Source: an uncultured Chlorobiaceae bacterium
GTDB lineage: Bacteria > Bacteroidota > Chlorobiia > Chlorobiales > Chlorobiaceae
Reading direction: 5' to 3'
Length of the DNA: 64,000 nt
Assembly (NCBI GenBank): GCA_903940125.1
Contig: CAJAJL010000124.1
Coordinates: 1-64,000 of the forward strand
Position numbers and translations under genes: made by a program. Below are positions 43,618 through 52,267 of this stretch, one piece after another (position 1 is the first letter of the stretch; each line of letters begins with the position of its first letter). The notes under the pieces are model-generated. The model worked only from the letters and a program-made list of their open reading frames with translations, searched no databases and had not been told where the DNA came from.

Positions 43618-44480
43618 CACATCCAGGGCAGAATTGCCGCATCATCAAGATTAACCACCCTGGCTTTTTGAGGCAGCTCAAACTTCAGGGAACCTGAACT
43701 TTTGTTGAATACCCTCTCATCGTAGGCTATCACCAGCTGATGCTCACCGGCTCCGTCCGCACCGCTGCTGTTATACAGCACCATCTCAATATCTTTCGGA
43801 ACAGGCGCATTGCGGCCGTCAACTGTAATTGTCTGATAATGCTTGAAATGAATTTCAGTGGTTGTCTTTCCCTGCCGGTTCCTGAGAAAAAGCGCACTCA
43901 GCGTCCTGCTCGATGGATCAATAACCACCTCTTTACTCCCCTCTGGTGTTGCCAGCGTAAATATCAATGCTCCGGAACCCTGTTTAACCGACGTTATGGC
44001 ACGTAAAGGCTCTGTAAAAGTCACCAGCCCCAGCAGAGACTCCGAAAGTAGCCGGAAGCCAGAACTCACCCCTATAATTTTTTCAAGATTCAACTCGCTG
44101 CTGCTGCCGAGAAATAGCCGGTTATTGAGCATATCGTGCACATAGAGCGAATCAGTGCTGAAAAACATATCAGCCACCGGCCATCCAAGCAGCCCTGCGC
44201 TGACAATCAGCCGAGCTTCACGCCCCCTGTTTATCCGTATGTTGCAAAAAACGCGATGCTTCCTTTTCGGCGTCTTTATCCACACATCCGCATACCCATC
44301 CATCGACTCAATCATCGGAGATGCCTGAGCAACTTCACGGAACAGCGCCGCCTGTTCCGCACTCAGCGCAACCTGTTCCCCCGTAAGCTCCTGACGGCCG
44401 ACAGTCCTGAAATCAGCACACCCGCCCCCCAGCACAAGCATGAAAACCGCCCATACAAGCACAACCTTTCCTTTCATCAT
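43617..44480 (-). CDS. DUF4292/LolB-like outer-membrane lipoprotein
   Basis: 287 residues with a lipobox MLVLGGGCADF. The mature protein has the features of a LolB-like barrel: ESMDGYADVWIKTPKRKHRV, ARLIVSAGLLGWPVADMFF, DSLYVHDMLNNRLFLGSSS and FRLLSESLLGLVTF. Proteins of this type are found in Bacteroidetes and Chlorobi, and may take the role of LolB in inserting lipoproteins into the outer membrane; this pairs well with the LolC/E-type permease at 38.6 kb. Divergent from the RlmI-like gene. Confidence 0.75.
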   Translation of the reverse strand: MMKGKVVLVWAVFMLVLGGGCADFRTVGRQELTGEQVALSAEQAALFREVAQASPMIESMDGYADVWIKTPKRKHRVFCNIRINRGREARLIVSAGLLGWPVADMFFSTDSLYVHDMLNNRLFLGSSSELNLEKIIGVSSGFRLLSESLLGLVTFTEPLRAITSVKQGSGALIFTLATPEGSKEVVIDPSSRTLSALFLRNRQGKTTTEIHFKHYQTITVDGRNAPVPKDIEMVLYNSSGADGAGEHQLVIAYDERVFNKSSGSLKFELPQKARVVNLDDAAILPWM

Positions 44481-44623
44481 CGCATCAATTTATTTCCTTT
44501 GAGAATCATCACATTTGCTGCACATTGCATCATGTTCACCATGCACCACGTTCGATAGGACAGGCTGCATTCATGTTACAGTAAAATACAACGCTATCAA
44601 AACTACAAGCCATTTTTCAAACC

Positions 44624-45805
44624 ATGCACTCCCTCTATCTTAAACCTAAAGAACACCACAGAATCCAGAAAGGCCATCTATGGGTGTTCAGCAATGAACT
44701 CGCCAACGTTCCGCACGATATCGCTTCCGGCGAAACCGTAAAACTTTTCACCCACGACCAGAAGTTCATGGGAACCGGTTTTTACAACCCTCACTCCCTC
44801 ATCTCCGTAAGGCTTCTTTCCCGCAAAGATGAACAGCCCGACCACGATTTTTTCCTTAAAAAATTTCTTGAAGCCCTCAAACTCCGCGAAATAATCTATA
44901 AAAATGACGAAACCAACGCCTGGCGTCTTATCCATGGCGAATCGGACGGGCTCCCCGGACTGATTGTCGACCGTTTCAATCAGGCAATCGTGGTACAGGC
45001 TTTTTCAGCCGGTATGGACATTCACCTGCAGCTGATCTGCGATGTCCTGCAGGAACTCCTCAATCCCTGCATTATTATCGTCCGTAACGAATCCCCCCTG
45101 AGGGAGTTGGAAGGACTGACCCTTTACAAAGACATTATACGTGGTGAACGTTCAGAATCGGTACAGACCATTCACGACGCTGGAATAACCTATGAGGTGA
45201 ATCTCTTCGAGGGCCAGAAAACCGGATTTTTCCTTGACCAGCGTGAAAACCGCAGAATTATCCGAAAATTTTCCGAAAACGCTGAAGTCCTCGACGTTTT
45301 TACCAACGACGGAGGCTTTGCCCTCAATGCGCTCTATGGAGGTGCCCGTTCAGCTATTCTTGTCGATGCATCAAAAGAAGCACTCGAAAGAGCCGATCGC
45401 AATGCACAGCTGAACAGCTTCCGGGAGTACAGTCTCGTTGCGGCAGACGCATTCGATACCCTCGATCAGATGGTTGAGTCAAAGGAATCATTCAACCTCG
45501 TTGTGCTCGATCCGCCAAGCTTCACCAAAAGCCGCAAAAACCTGCCCGGAGCCCTCAAGGCATACAAAAGGCTCAATAAACTCGGCCTGCAGTTAGTGAA
45601 AAACGGAGGATTTCTTGCTACAGCCTCCTGCAGTCATCATGTCTCAGAAGAGGACTTTCTGCAATCCGTACACCAGGCGGCACTCGCTGCCGGTTGCCAG
45701 CTCAGGCTGATTCACAAAAACTCACAGCCCTTCGATCATCCGGTATTGCTCGCCATGCCGGAGACAGGCTACCTTAAATTTGCCTGTTTTTATGTGACAC
45801 GCTGA
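44624..45805 (+). CDS. RlmI-like 23S rRNA (cytosine-C5) methyltransferase
   Basis: 393 residues. The N-terminal PUA domain ([26 protein letters not shown]-like) is followed by the class I methyltransferase: [47 protein letters not shown] (motif I) and [14 protein letters not shown] (motif IV). The architecture matches YccW/RlmI, which modifies C1962 in E. coli; the exact position in this organism is inferred. Ends at a hairpin (45810-45842). Confidence 0.87.
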   Translation: MHSLYLKPKEHHRIQKGHLWVFSNELANVPHDIASGETVKLFTHDQKFMGTGFYNPHSLISVRLLSRKDEQPDHDFFLKKFLEALKLREIIYKNDETNAWRLIHGESDGLPGLIVDRFNQAIVVQAFSAGMDIHLQLICDVLQELLNPCIIIVRNESPLRELEGLTLYKDIIRGERSESVQTIHDAGITYEVNLFEGQKTGFFLDQRENRRIIRKFSENAEVLDVFTNDGGFALNALYGGARSAILVDASKEALERADRNAQLNSFREYSLVAADAFDTLDQMVESKESFNLVVLDPPSFTKSRKNLPGALKAYKRLNKLGLQLVKNGGFLATASCSHHVSEEDFLQSVHQAALAAGCQLRLIHKNSQPFDHPVLLAMPETGYLKFACFYVTR

Positions 45806-45809
45806 CCCT

Positions 45810-45842
45810 TTCCCGTCGCAGCCCTCAGGCTGCGAATGGGAA
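45810..45842. terminator. Hairpin after the RlmI-like gene
   Basis: TTCCCGTCGCAGCC (45810-45823) pairs with GGCTGCGAATGGGAA (45828-45842) around a 4-base loop with one small internal mismatch. No T-run follows, so it may work as a convergent terminator or mRNA-end stabiliser between the flanking genes. Confidence 0.6.
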
Positions 45843-45851
45843 GAATAACAG

Positions 45852-46025
45852 CTACTTCCTCAGTTCTGCCGAAGCCCCGTGAATGTAGGCAAGAGCATCT
45901 TCAAGAATTTTTAAAGCCTGGCGTATCTCATAATCGTCATCACTGTCATCCTTTGCCCTGTTGAGACGTTTTTTTGCATCCTCAATTGCATCCGCAGCAA
46001 GCTGCAGTTTTGAAACTACCCCCAT
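45852..46025 (-). CDS. Small helical protein of 57 residues, unknown function
   Basis: The ATG at 46025 has a strong ribosome binding site (GAGGAGAG, six bases before), which decides the start over a longer frame to 46079. The product (VSKLQLAADAIEDAKKRLNR, ILEDALAYIHGASAELRK) is a charged helix with heptad character. Not recognised as a known family. Monocistronic between two hairpins. Confidence 0.7.
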   Translation of the reverse strand: MGVVSKLQLAADAIEDAKKRLNRAKDDSDDDYEIRQALKILEDALAYIHGASAELRK

Positions 46026-46144
46026 TGCACTCTCCTCTTGTTGACATATCATTTCCGTTTTCTTACCGTATGGTAACAACTGTAAGCAAACGCAACAGAA
46101 ATATAGTCACATTAACCATATAATTGACGACACCAAATAGAAAA

Positions 46145-46167
46145 GCCCCGCGGTTAGCGAGGCGGGC
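46145..46167 (-). terminator. GC-rich hairpin after the DUF4156-type lipoprotein gene
   Basis: GCCCCGC at 46145-46151 and GGCGGGC at 46161-46167 form a mainly G-C stem; on the minus strand it is followed by TTTTCTATTT. A second GC-rich inverted stretch (GCCCCTGCGGGC, about 46169-46180) lies just upstream in the transcript. Confidence 0.6.
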
Positions 46168-46200
46168 GGCCCCTGCGGGCACCCTCCGTGTTCTTATTAC

Positions 46201-46515
46201 CTATTGCGTTGTGCAATAAACATCCGCACATAAAGTGGTCGCCAAACTGGGACTCGTCGTCATACTCCTTACACACAGAATATTTCCACCAAGTTCAGCC
46301 GCTTTATTTTTAGCTAAATTTGTAGCACTCAACCGGCTTTCACTGACTCCTCCAACAGCAAAATGTCCAATAGTCGTAATAGATTGAATATACCTGCATC
46401 CACTCACCTCTTCAGGATTATGAGTTACCTTGATTCCACTTCCTGCAATGGTCAACGGCGTTGCACACCCGGCAAGCGCCATGACCAGCCCGATTAAGAC
46501 TGCCTTGAGTTTCAT
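46201..46515 (-). CDS. DUF4156-like lipoprotein
   Basis: 104 residues from the ATG at 46515 (MKLKAVLIGLVMALAGCATP), with lipobox LAGC; a longer frame to 46614 would precede the signal peptide with polar residues and is rejected. The mature part (GIKVTHNPEEVSGCRYIQS, NLAKNKAAELGGNILCVR) matches the small cysteine-containing lipoproteins of the DUF4156 group. Ends with the hairpin at 46145-46167. Confidence 0.75.
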   Translation of the reverse strand: MKLKAVLIGLVMALAGCATPLTIAGSGIKVTHNPEEVSGCRYIQSITTIGHFAVGGVSESRLSATNLAKNKAAELGGNILCVRSMTTSPSLATTLCADVYCTTQ

Positions 46516-46555
46516 GAATACAGATTTTGGAGGTTGGATATCTTCCTCATTATAC

Positions 46556-46591
46556 AAAAAAAAAAGGGAACTGAAAATCGCTTCAGCTCCC
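46556..46591 (-). terminator. Rho-independent terminator of the DDRR-repeat gene
   Basis: Stem arms 46566-46575 and 46582-46591 (GGGAACTGAA with TTCAGCTCCC, one G-T pair) enclose a 6-base loop, and a run of ten A residues on the plus strand at 46556-46565 reads as ten U residues on the minus-strand transcript. A textbook terminator. Confidence 0.85.
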
Positions 46592-46625
46592 TCTTCATAT
46601 CTCGCATCAACCATCCCTTCGATTG

Positions 46626-47150
46626 TTACCGACCCCTTCCATCCGGTCGAATGCCATCTCTCCTATCATCCCTGCGATCATCACGACGATCATCCCTGCG
46701 GTCATCACGGCGATCATCCCTGTCATAACGCTCTCTGTCATGGCGGTCTCTATCCTCCCAGTAGGTGCGGTCATGCCTGCGATACTCGATGTCACGATAC
46801 CTCCGGAGATCATCCCAGCGATGTCTTCTTATCCTGTAGGGGATATTCCGCTCCCGCACATAATCCCAGGGGCCGCGGTAGTGTGCGGAACGGTACCAGC
46901 TGCCATCCCGATAAAGATAATAGAGGTCACCATAATAGACGATATCATAAGGGCTCCCCACAGATACAGCAAATCCCTGATCCTGCAGATAGACAAAACT
47001 CGGACGACTGTCAATGACAAAATGCGGTCTGTCCCCGACCCCTACGCGAACATCGCCGATACGGATACCGACCTCCGCACGGGCATCTGTAACAGGATTT
47101 CCTAAAAACATTCCTGCAATTCCTGCAGCAATCCAGACTGTTTTTCTCAT
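46626..47150 (-). CDS. Secreted protein with a charged DDRR tandem-repeat tail
   Basis: 174 residues. A signal peptide (MRKTVWIAAGIAGMFLGNP, cleavage near ARA-EV) precedes a glycine/valine-rich segment (VGIRIGDVRVGVGDR), a tyrosine-rich middle (YDIVYYGDLYYLYRDGSWYR, YRGPWDYVRERNIPY) and a tail made of five to six DDRR units encoded by a 12-bp repeat. The tyrosine-rich middle resembles YXWGXW-type periplasmic proteins of unknown function. The tail is a polyampholyte, possibly binding polyanions or the cell wall. Confidence 0.75.
   Translation of the reverse strand: MRKTVWIAAGIAGMFLGNPVTDARAEVGIRIGDVRVGVGDRPHFVIDSRPSFVYLQDQGFAVSVGSPYDIVYYGDLYYLYRDGSWYRSAHYRGPWDYVRERNIPYRIRRHRWDDLRRYRDIEYRRHDRTYWEDRDRHDRERYDRDDRRDDRRDDRRDDRRDDRRDGIRPDGRGR
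46660..46725 (-). repeat. 12-bp tandem repeat encoding DDRR units
   Basis: On the plus strand, units of the form CGATCATCCCTG and CGATCATCACGA alternate across about 60 bases within the gene at 46626-47150. The copies differ mainly at third positions, so the amino acid repeat is maintained. The number of units could vary between strains by slippage. Confidence 0.85.
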
Positions 47151-47284
47151 AGTTTTCCTATTTAAAAAGGTTATTCGGCCGGCTGAATCTCTCTGAGCAA
47201 AAAAACATAAACTTCACTCCCCTCCATTAAGTTTCCATAAAGTTCATCAGGAGAAAGGTAAGTAACTGCAGAATAATATTTGAA

Positions 47285-50200
47285 TTAAAAACTTACCGCA
47301 ACTCCCTTCGAAACCTGATGTCGCATAACCTCCTTCCATCCGTCGCCGGAGAGTTTTTCAGCCAGAGCCACAACAATATGCCGCGGTTCAACCCCGAGAT
47401 CCGGATTCCTTCCGAGTCCCTGCACGCACGACGGGCAATTGGTCAGAATCACCGCGCTCTTTTTTCCATGCATGACCCCTATGCCCCCCATTACCTCCAT
47501 AATGGCCTCTCTTTTACGGTGAAGCATCGAATCAGTAATATCAGGGCGTGAGAGAGCCAGAGTCCCGGCCTCTGAACAGCAGTGCGGCACCGGCGTCACG
47601 CTGCCGAAACCTCCCAGACGGCGAAGCGTCTGATCCGCTTTACCGGCAAGCGAATCATGGCACGGTGCATGATAGAGGTAATCCTCCTTCCCCTCAAGCT
47701 TCAGCCCTTTATCAAGCGCATAAGCTGCAGCATCAGTAATTTTTCCGCCGAAAAGCTTCCCGGTTTCAATGGCATCAAGCCCCTCCATACAGGTGCCGCA
47801 CGTCACCACGCAGGCGTCGAAATCAAGGTAGGAGAACATCTCCCTGATCTGGCTGAACATCACGGTATTGCGAAGCACAATGCTCGAATACTGGTCACGC
47901 TTGGCATTGACATGAGCCGGAAAACCGCAGCAGAGAAACGGCGGCGGAAGCACAACCCTCACGCCAAGCTCAAGCAGCACATGCAGAGCCGCCATTGAAA
48001 TAGAGGAGTTCATGCGTTCCGATCCGCAGCCGGGAAAATAAAAAACGTTACCCGTAACCTCCCCGGAAGGTTCAAATACAAGCACCTGGTCAGGGCCGCA
48101 TTCAGGCAGCAGGTCGCGCAGCGTCTCATCGGGCACAGGCGGTACCGGCGAACGCAGAAGCCTCAGGGGATATAGCTCCGGCGAATCAGGTTCCGGCTGC
48201 AGCGGTGCGGAAATTTTATTGCTTACCCGCTGAACGGCTCCGCCTATCCTCAGCACCGCCCGGCGGAAAACCGCATTGAAAACCGGCGACCGGCTGTCAA
48301 GATAGCGCAGCGTCAATTCCGTAAGCGGCGACGTGTGCTTGTAACCCCATTCCGAAAGAATTTCACGCTCCAGCACCGACACCTCTCCGCTGTCGATGTC
48401 CACGGGGCATGGCTTCAGACATTTATGGCATATCGTACAATGGTCGGCAACCTCTTCCAGCCACTTCAGCAGCGCAAAATCCGTGGAACGCTCACGCTGT
48501 GCATCAAAAAGAAGCGCCTCCATCAGAGAGCCGATGGCAAGATTCTTGTTCCGGGGATGATAAAACATGCCCCGCGACGGATAGTAAACACAGCAGTCAG
48601 TCTTGCACTTGCCGCAACGGATGCAATAGTCAACCTTTTTTGAAAGCTCCTCAATCTGAGCACGACGGAGAATATGCGCCTCAAGCTCAAGCAGATTGAA
48701 CGAAGGCGTAAAAATATGCTCGAGCGCTTCATAATCCTCAAGCTTTCCGGGATTCATAATCCCCTTCGGGTCAACCTTGCGCCGATACTGGCTCAGTTTT
48801 TCCACAATCGCCGGATCAAGGTACTTCAGCTTGGTCACCCCTATACCGTGCTCCCCCGACACCACCCCGCCGAGCGAAACCACTTTATCCATGACATTGT
48901 CAATCACCTTGTCAGCCCTGTCGAGCATCGGCCGATCATTCGAAAGGACCGGCACGTTGACATGGACATTGCCGTCACCGGCATGCATATGCGTCGCCAG
49001 CACAATGCGCCTGTCGCGGACATAAGAAAATGCGTTTTTCAAGGCCGCCTCCATCTCGGGATACCCCTGCACCAGCTCACCAAGCTCACGGCTCAGCTCC
49101 TGCACAATTTCAAGTGAACGGAGTCTCTCCTCCGGCGCCAGGAGAATCCTCTCATCAAACACACGGCAAAGCTCCATCCCTGCAGGAATCTTTGAGGCAA
49201 ACCGCCCCCCGTCACCGGTAACCTTCGTCGTAGCGAAAATAGTGCGCGCCCGCTCCACAAAGCAATGCTGCGCGTATCGCTCCTCCGTTATGTTGAGGTC
49301 ATCGATAAATCGCGCAAAAACGGCAAGCGCCTCAAGAGGAATCACAATATCCTCATTCAGCTTAAAAGCATTGGTTCGCCGGGCAATCGCCCCGAGCTTT
49401 TTTCGATCGGCCCAGAAGCGAACCGCATCCGCACTGTCTCTGGCAAGAAACATCATGGTATTGGGATGGTGCTTCAGCAGTTGTTCCAGCCGTTCAATCC
49501 CGCTCTGCACCTCGGAAGGGGTGTTGCCGGCGATATCAATCAGCAGGACGGCTTTAGGTGTCTGAGCGCGGGGCGCCTTCACCTTATAGTCAATAGCCCT
49601 GATATACTCATCATCAAAGTGCTCAAGCGCCAGCAGTGCCTCCCTGTTGTCCGAATACAGGGGAAAAAGTTTCGAAAGCTCCAGAATCACCCGGCTTGCC
49701 TCATCCATATCAGGCCCGAAAAACTCCAGGCAGAGTGTTCTCTTTTCATGATACTTTGGATAAAGCACAAAAACAGCCGAAGTAATCACCCCGTCAGTCC
49801 CCTCCTTCTGAAGTCCCGGGACACCGCCCAGCGCCTTGTTGGTGATATCCTTCCACAACCCCTTTTTGCGGATATCGGTACCATGCAGCTCAATGCGCTC
49901 GACTCTCTTCCCCGACGGATTCCACACCTCAAAAATAACGGTATCCTCATGCAGAATTTTCCGGAGCCGGTGATCGACCCGTTTTACCGTCCAGTTTTCA
50001 CCGCTGGGCATGGCCATCCGCCACTCAAGCAGATTATCGATGCAGGTACCCCATCGAACAGCCATCTTTCCGCCGGCATTTTCAGCAATATTCCCCCCTA
50101 CAGTGCACGACCACTCACTGGTAGGGTCGGTGGCAAAAACCAGACCATGCTCGTCCGCCGCCTCCATAGCCTTCTCAGTAACAACTCCGGCTTCCACCTC

Positions 50201-50962
50201 AATCACCGAGGCCTGCGATATCTGACCGTTCTCAAGCTGAAAATCCCTGACGGAAATCCCCCTGATGCGGTTCAGTTTTTCCATATTGATAATAACGCAC
50301 CTCGACCTCAGCGGCACAGCCCCGCCGGTCAGTCCGGTACCGGCTCCGCGGGGAATGATGTTGAGGCCAAGTCCGGCAATCGCCGTAATCAGCGGAGCAA
50401 CCTGCTGCTCATCATCCGGAGTCACAACCGCAACCGGGAGATGAAGCCTCCAGTCAGTGGCATCAGTTGCGTGAGCTGCCAGCGAAAAAGGATCAAACAG
50501 AACATTTTTCACCCCGACAACCGCACCGAGCTCCCGCTTCATGCGCCGCCGCAAGTCAGGTGTATTTTCAACAGCAGCACGGAATCGCTCAAGCTGCTCA
50601 CGCACCGCCTCAACAATGGCCGAAACACGGGTTTCCCCGTTTGCCGTCTCCGAAATGGTATCAAGTTCGTGCAATGCCCGTTCAAAAAGGCGCCGCCGCC
50701 GGGGAGCGGAATCGACCAGCTCCTGAAAGAGATATGGATTACGTCGATGAATGAGAATCTCCCCGATAATCCCCATCAAGAGACGAGCCGACCTGCCGGT
50801 CACCCGCAGATCACGCAGTTCATCAAGGATGTGCACGACAGCAGGCCCCAGCAGAAACGATATCGCCTGCCGGTCGGCTGCAGAGGTATAATTAAAAGGA
50901 ATTTCGCGTGGAAGCGTTGTTACCGGTTTCTCTCTCTCGGCACCTGTTCGTATCGTCATCAT
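47285..50962 (-). CDS. Giant FAD-linked oxidase fused to an iron-sulfur/CCG-domain protein
   Basis: 1225 residues. An N-terminal helical domain of about 160 residues (DUF3683-like) comes first. It is followed by a PCMH-type FAD-binding domain (about 185-400: LNIIPRGAGTGLTGGAVPL, TSEWSCTVGGNIAENAGG) and a FAD-oxidase C domain (MHAGDGNVHVNVPV, SGEHGIGVTKLKYL, GIMNPGKL). Then two 4Fe-4S motifs (CIRCGKCKTDC, CTICHKCLKPCPVD) and two CCG domains (FPGCGSERMN, FLCCGFPAHVNAK, HAPCHDSLAGK, VPHCCSEAGT). This is GlcD and GlcF/LldE functions in one chain, probably oxidising a D-2-hydroxyacid such as lactate or glycolate and passing electrons to the quinone pool. Overlaps the SDR stop by 4 bases. Confidence 0.9.
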   Translation of the reverse strand: MMTIRTGAEREKPVTTLPREIPFNYTSAADRQAISFLLGPAVVHILDELRDLRVTGRSARLLMGIIGEILIHRRNPYLFQELVDSAPRRRRLFERALHELDTISETANGETRVSAIVEAVREQLERFRAAVENTPDLRRRMKRELGAVVGVKNVLFDPFSLAAHATDATDWRLHLPVAVVTPDDEQQVAPLITAIAGLGLNIIPRGAGTGLTGGAVPLRSRCVIINMEKLNRIRGISVRDFQLENGQISQASVIEVEAGVVTEKAMEAADEHGLVFATDPTSEWSCTVGGNIAENAGGKMAVRWGTCIDNLLEWRMAMPSGENWTVKRVDHRLRKILHEDTVIFEVWNPSGKRVERIELHGTDIRKKGLWKDITNKALGGVPGLQKEGTDGVITSAVFVLYPKYHEKRTLCLEFFGPDMDEASRVILELSKLFPLYSDNREALLALEHFDDEYIRAIDYKVKAPRAQTPKAVLLIDIAGNTPSEVQSGIERLEQLLKHHPNTMMFLARDSADAVRFWADRKKLGAIARRTNAFKLNEDIVIPLEALAVFARFIDDLNITEERYAQHCFVERARTIFATTKVTGDGGRFASKIPAGMELCRVFDERILLAPEERLRSLEIVQELSRELGELVQGYPEMEAALKNAFSYVRDRRIVLATHMHAGDGNVHVNVPVLSNDRPMLDRADKVIDNVMDKVVSLGGVVSGEHGIGVTKLKYLDPAIVEKLSQYRRKVDPKGIMNPGKLEDYEALEHIFTPSFNLLELEAHILRRAQIEELSKKVDYCIRCGKCKTDCCVYYPSRGMFYHPRNKNLAIGSLMEALLFDAQRERSTDFALLKWLEEVADHCTICHKCLKPCPVDIDSGEVSVLEREILSEWGYKHTSPLTELTLRYLDSRSPVFNAVFRRAVLRIGGAVQRVSNKISAPLQPEPDSPELYPLRLLRSPVPPVPDETLRDLLPECGPDQVLVFEPSGEVTGNVFYFPGCGSERMNSSISMAALHVLLELGVRVVLPPPFLCCGFPAHVNAKRDQYSSIVLRNTVMFSQIREMFSYLDFDACVVTCGTCMEGLDAIETGKLFGGKITDAAAYALDKGLKLEGKEDYLYHAPCHDSLAGKADQTLRRLGGFGSVTPVPHCCSEAGTLALSRPDITDSMLHRKREAIMEVMGGIGVMHGKKSAVILTNCPSCVQGLGRNPDLGVEPRHIVVALAEKLSGDGWKEVMRHQVSKGVAVSF

Positions 50963-51723
50963 AGCCTTGCCCCGCCCGAAATTTCAATAATCTGCCCGGT
51001 AATGAACGCCGCATCATCCGAAGCCAGAAAAAGCGCACATCGCGCAACATCGTCCGGTGTCGCAACCCGTCCAAGCGGATACCGCCCGGCACAATCTTTC
51101 CGAAGCATCTCCCACCGCTCAGCACCCAGAGCCTTCACAAAAGCAGGAACCTCCACAAGAGCCGGAGCAAGCGCATTGACCGTTATGCCATAGCGGCCAA
51201 GCGACATGGCAAGTGAACGGGTAAACGCATATATGCCGCCTTTCGCCGCAGCATACGAAAACTGATTCGGACTCCCCCTGTAGACAAGCGAACTCATATT
51301 CACAATCCTGCCGAAACCCTGCCGCTTCATCACCCTGGCCGCCTCCTTGCACGAAAGAATGCAGGACTTGAGGTTAAGATCAAGATTGGCACTCATCCTC
51401 GCGTAATCAATATCCTCAACATCAGCCGCCGGCTCGCAGTCGCCTCCGGCAATATTCACCACACAGTCAATTTTTCCGAGCCGGTCCGCAATCTGCCGGT
51501 AAAGCAGCTCTATCTCCTCTTCATGCATTACATCGGCCTGCAGCGCGCAGCCCTTCCCCCCTGCTCTTTCAAGAAGATCAAGTGTTTCAGAACATCCCGA
51601 ATCATTGATATCACTGCAAATCACCACAGCCCCCTCCGCTGCAAAACAGAGAGCCACAGCCCTGCCGATTCCCCCCGCAGCTCCTGTAACGAGCGCGACC
51701 CTGTCAGATAGTCTCATAAGCAT
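50959..51723 (-). CDS. Short-chain dehydrogenase/reductase upstream of the FAD oxidase
   Basis: 254 residues (a start at the ATG 51717 would give 252). Motifs VTGAAGGIGRAV, CVVNIAGGD, SSLVYRG with the Ser, and YAAAK with the catalytic pair are all present; the C-terminus FITGQIIEISGGARL is typical. Translationally coupled on both sides (TGATG with DUF3127, ATGA with the oxidase), suggesting it works on a related hydroxy/keto substrate. Substrate unknown. Confidence 0.87.
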   Translation of the reverse strand: MLMRLSDRVALVTGAAGGIGRAVALCFAAEGAVVICSDINDSGCSETLDLLERAGGKGCALQADVMHEEEIELLYRQIADRLGKIDCVVNIAGGDCEPAADVEDIDYARMSANLDLNLKSCILSCKEAARVMKRQGFGRIVNMSSLVYRGSPNQFSYAAAKGGIYAFTRSLAMSLGRYGITVNALAPALVEVPAFVKALGAERWEMLRKDCAGRYPLGRVATPDDVARCALFLASDDAAFITGQIIEISGGARL

Positions 51724-52088
51724 CAGAATGGACAGTCATCATCAGCAATGGCACTGCCGCCTTCATGTTCATATACTGGCGGTGCAGTTGCGCCTGCAGA
51801 CTGCGCCTGTGATGAAAAGCCCTCATTGGCAGACTCAACTTTCCACGCCTTGACATCAGTATACCATTTCCCGTTGAACTCCCTGCTTTCAATATCACAT
51901 GAAATCGTCAGCCGGTTTCCCACCCTCAGTATGGCTCGATCTACCTTATCGCCCCACAGAGAGATGCAGATCTTCTTCGGATACTGACCATCCGTTTCAA
52001 CAATAATATCCTGTTTTTTCCATGGCCCGTTCTTTCCTGCACCTGTCTGTTCAGGAAGAATTGCTGTTAGTTTCGCTGTAAGCTGCAT
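51723..52088 (-). CDS. DUF3127 protein with an SSB-like acidic C-terminal tip
   Basis: 121 residues. The body is a small OB-fold-like domain (MQLTAKLTAILPEQTGAGKN, KKICISLWGDKVDRAILRVG, LTISCDIESREFNGKWYTDV), followed by a flexible Gly/Ala-rich linker and the tip DDDCPF. That tip closely resembles the DDDIPF of bacterial SSB, which binds RecQ, PriA and other repair proteins. recQ is the neighbouring upstream gene. The body resembles SSB but is not classical SSB. Probably a single-strand or nucleic-acid binding accessory factor. Confidence 0.75.
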   Translation of the reverse strand: MQLTAKLTAILPEQTGAGKNGPWKKQDIIVETDGQYPKKICISLWGDKVDRAILRVGNRLTISCDIESREFNGKWYTDVKAWKVESANEGFSSQAQSAGATAPPVYEHEGGSAIADDDCPF

Positions 52089-52126
52089 AACATTATAATC
52101 TGTTCTTTCATAAAAAAACTAAAAAA

Positions 52127-52157
52127 CCCCGTTCCAACAAAAACAATCAGAACGGGG
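52127..52157 (-). terminator. Terminator downstream of recQ
   Basis: CCCCGTTC (52127-52134) pairs with GAACGGGG (52150-52157) over a 15-base loop; on the minus strand the stem is followed by TTTTTTAG. It separates recQ from the DUF3127 gene, so the latter is likely to have its own promoter. Confidence 0.85.
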
Positions 52158-52267
52158 CACAATGATTTTACAAGAAATCCTTTTTACTCGAAAGCCTTGT
52201 AATTTACGATATGCAGAGTGATTTTTTTACAGGCAAATAACATTCATTGCTGTGCATTCCCATACCA

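Noticed and set aside
46660-46725. CRISPR-like short repeats
   Set aside because: The period is 12 bases with no spacers, and it encodes a DDRR repeat inside a gene with signal peptide and terminator.
49265-51193. A 642-codon open frame on the plus strand
   Set aside because: It lies opposite the FAD/Fe-S oxidoreductase and SDR, whose motifs are unmistakable; the antisense product has no recognisable domain and is a by-product of GC-rich codon use.
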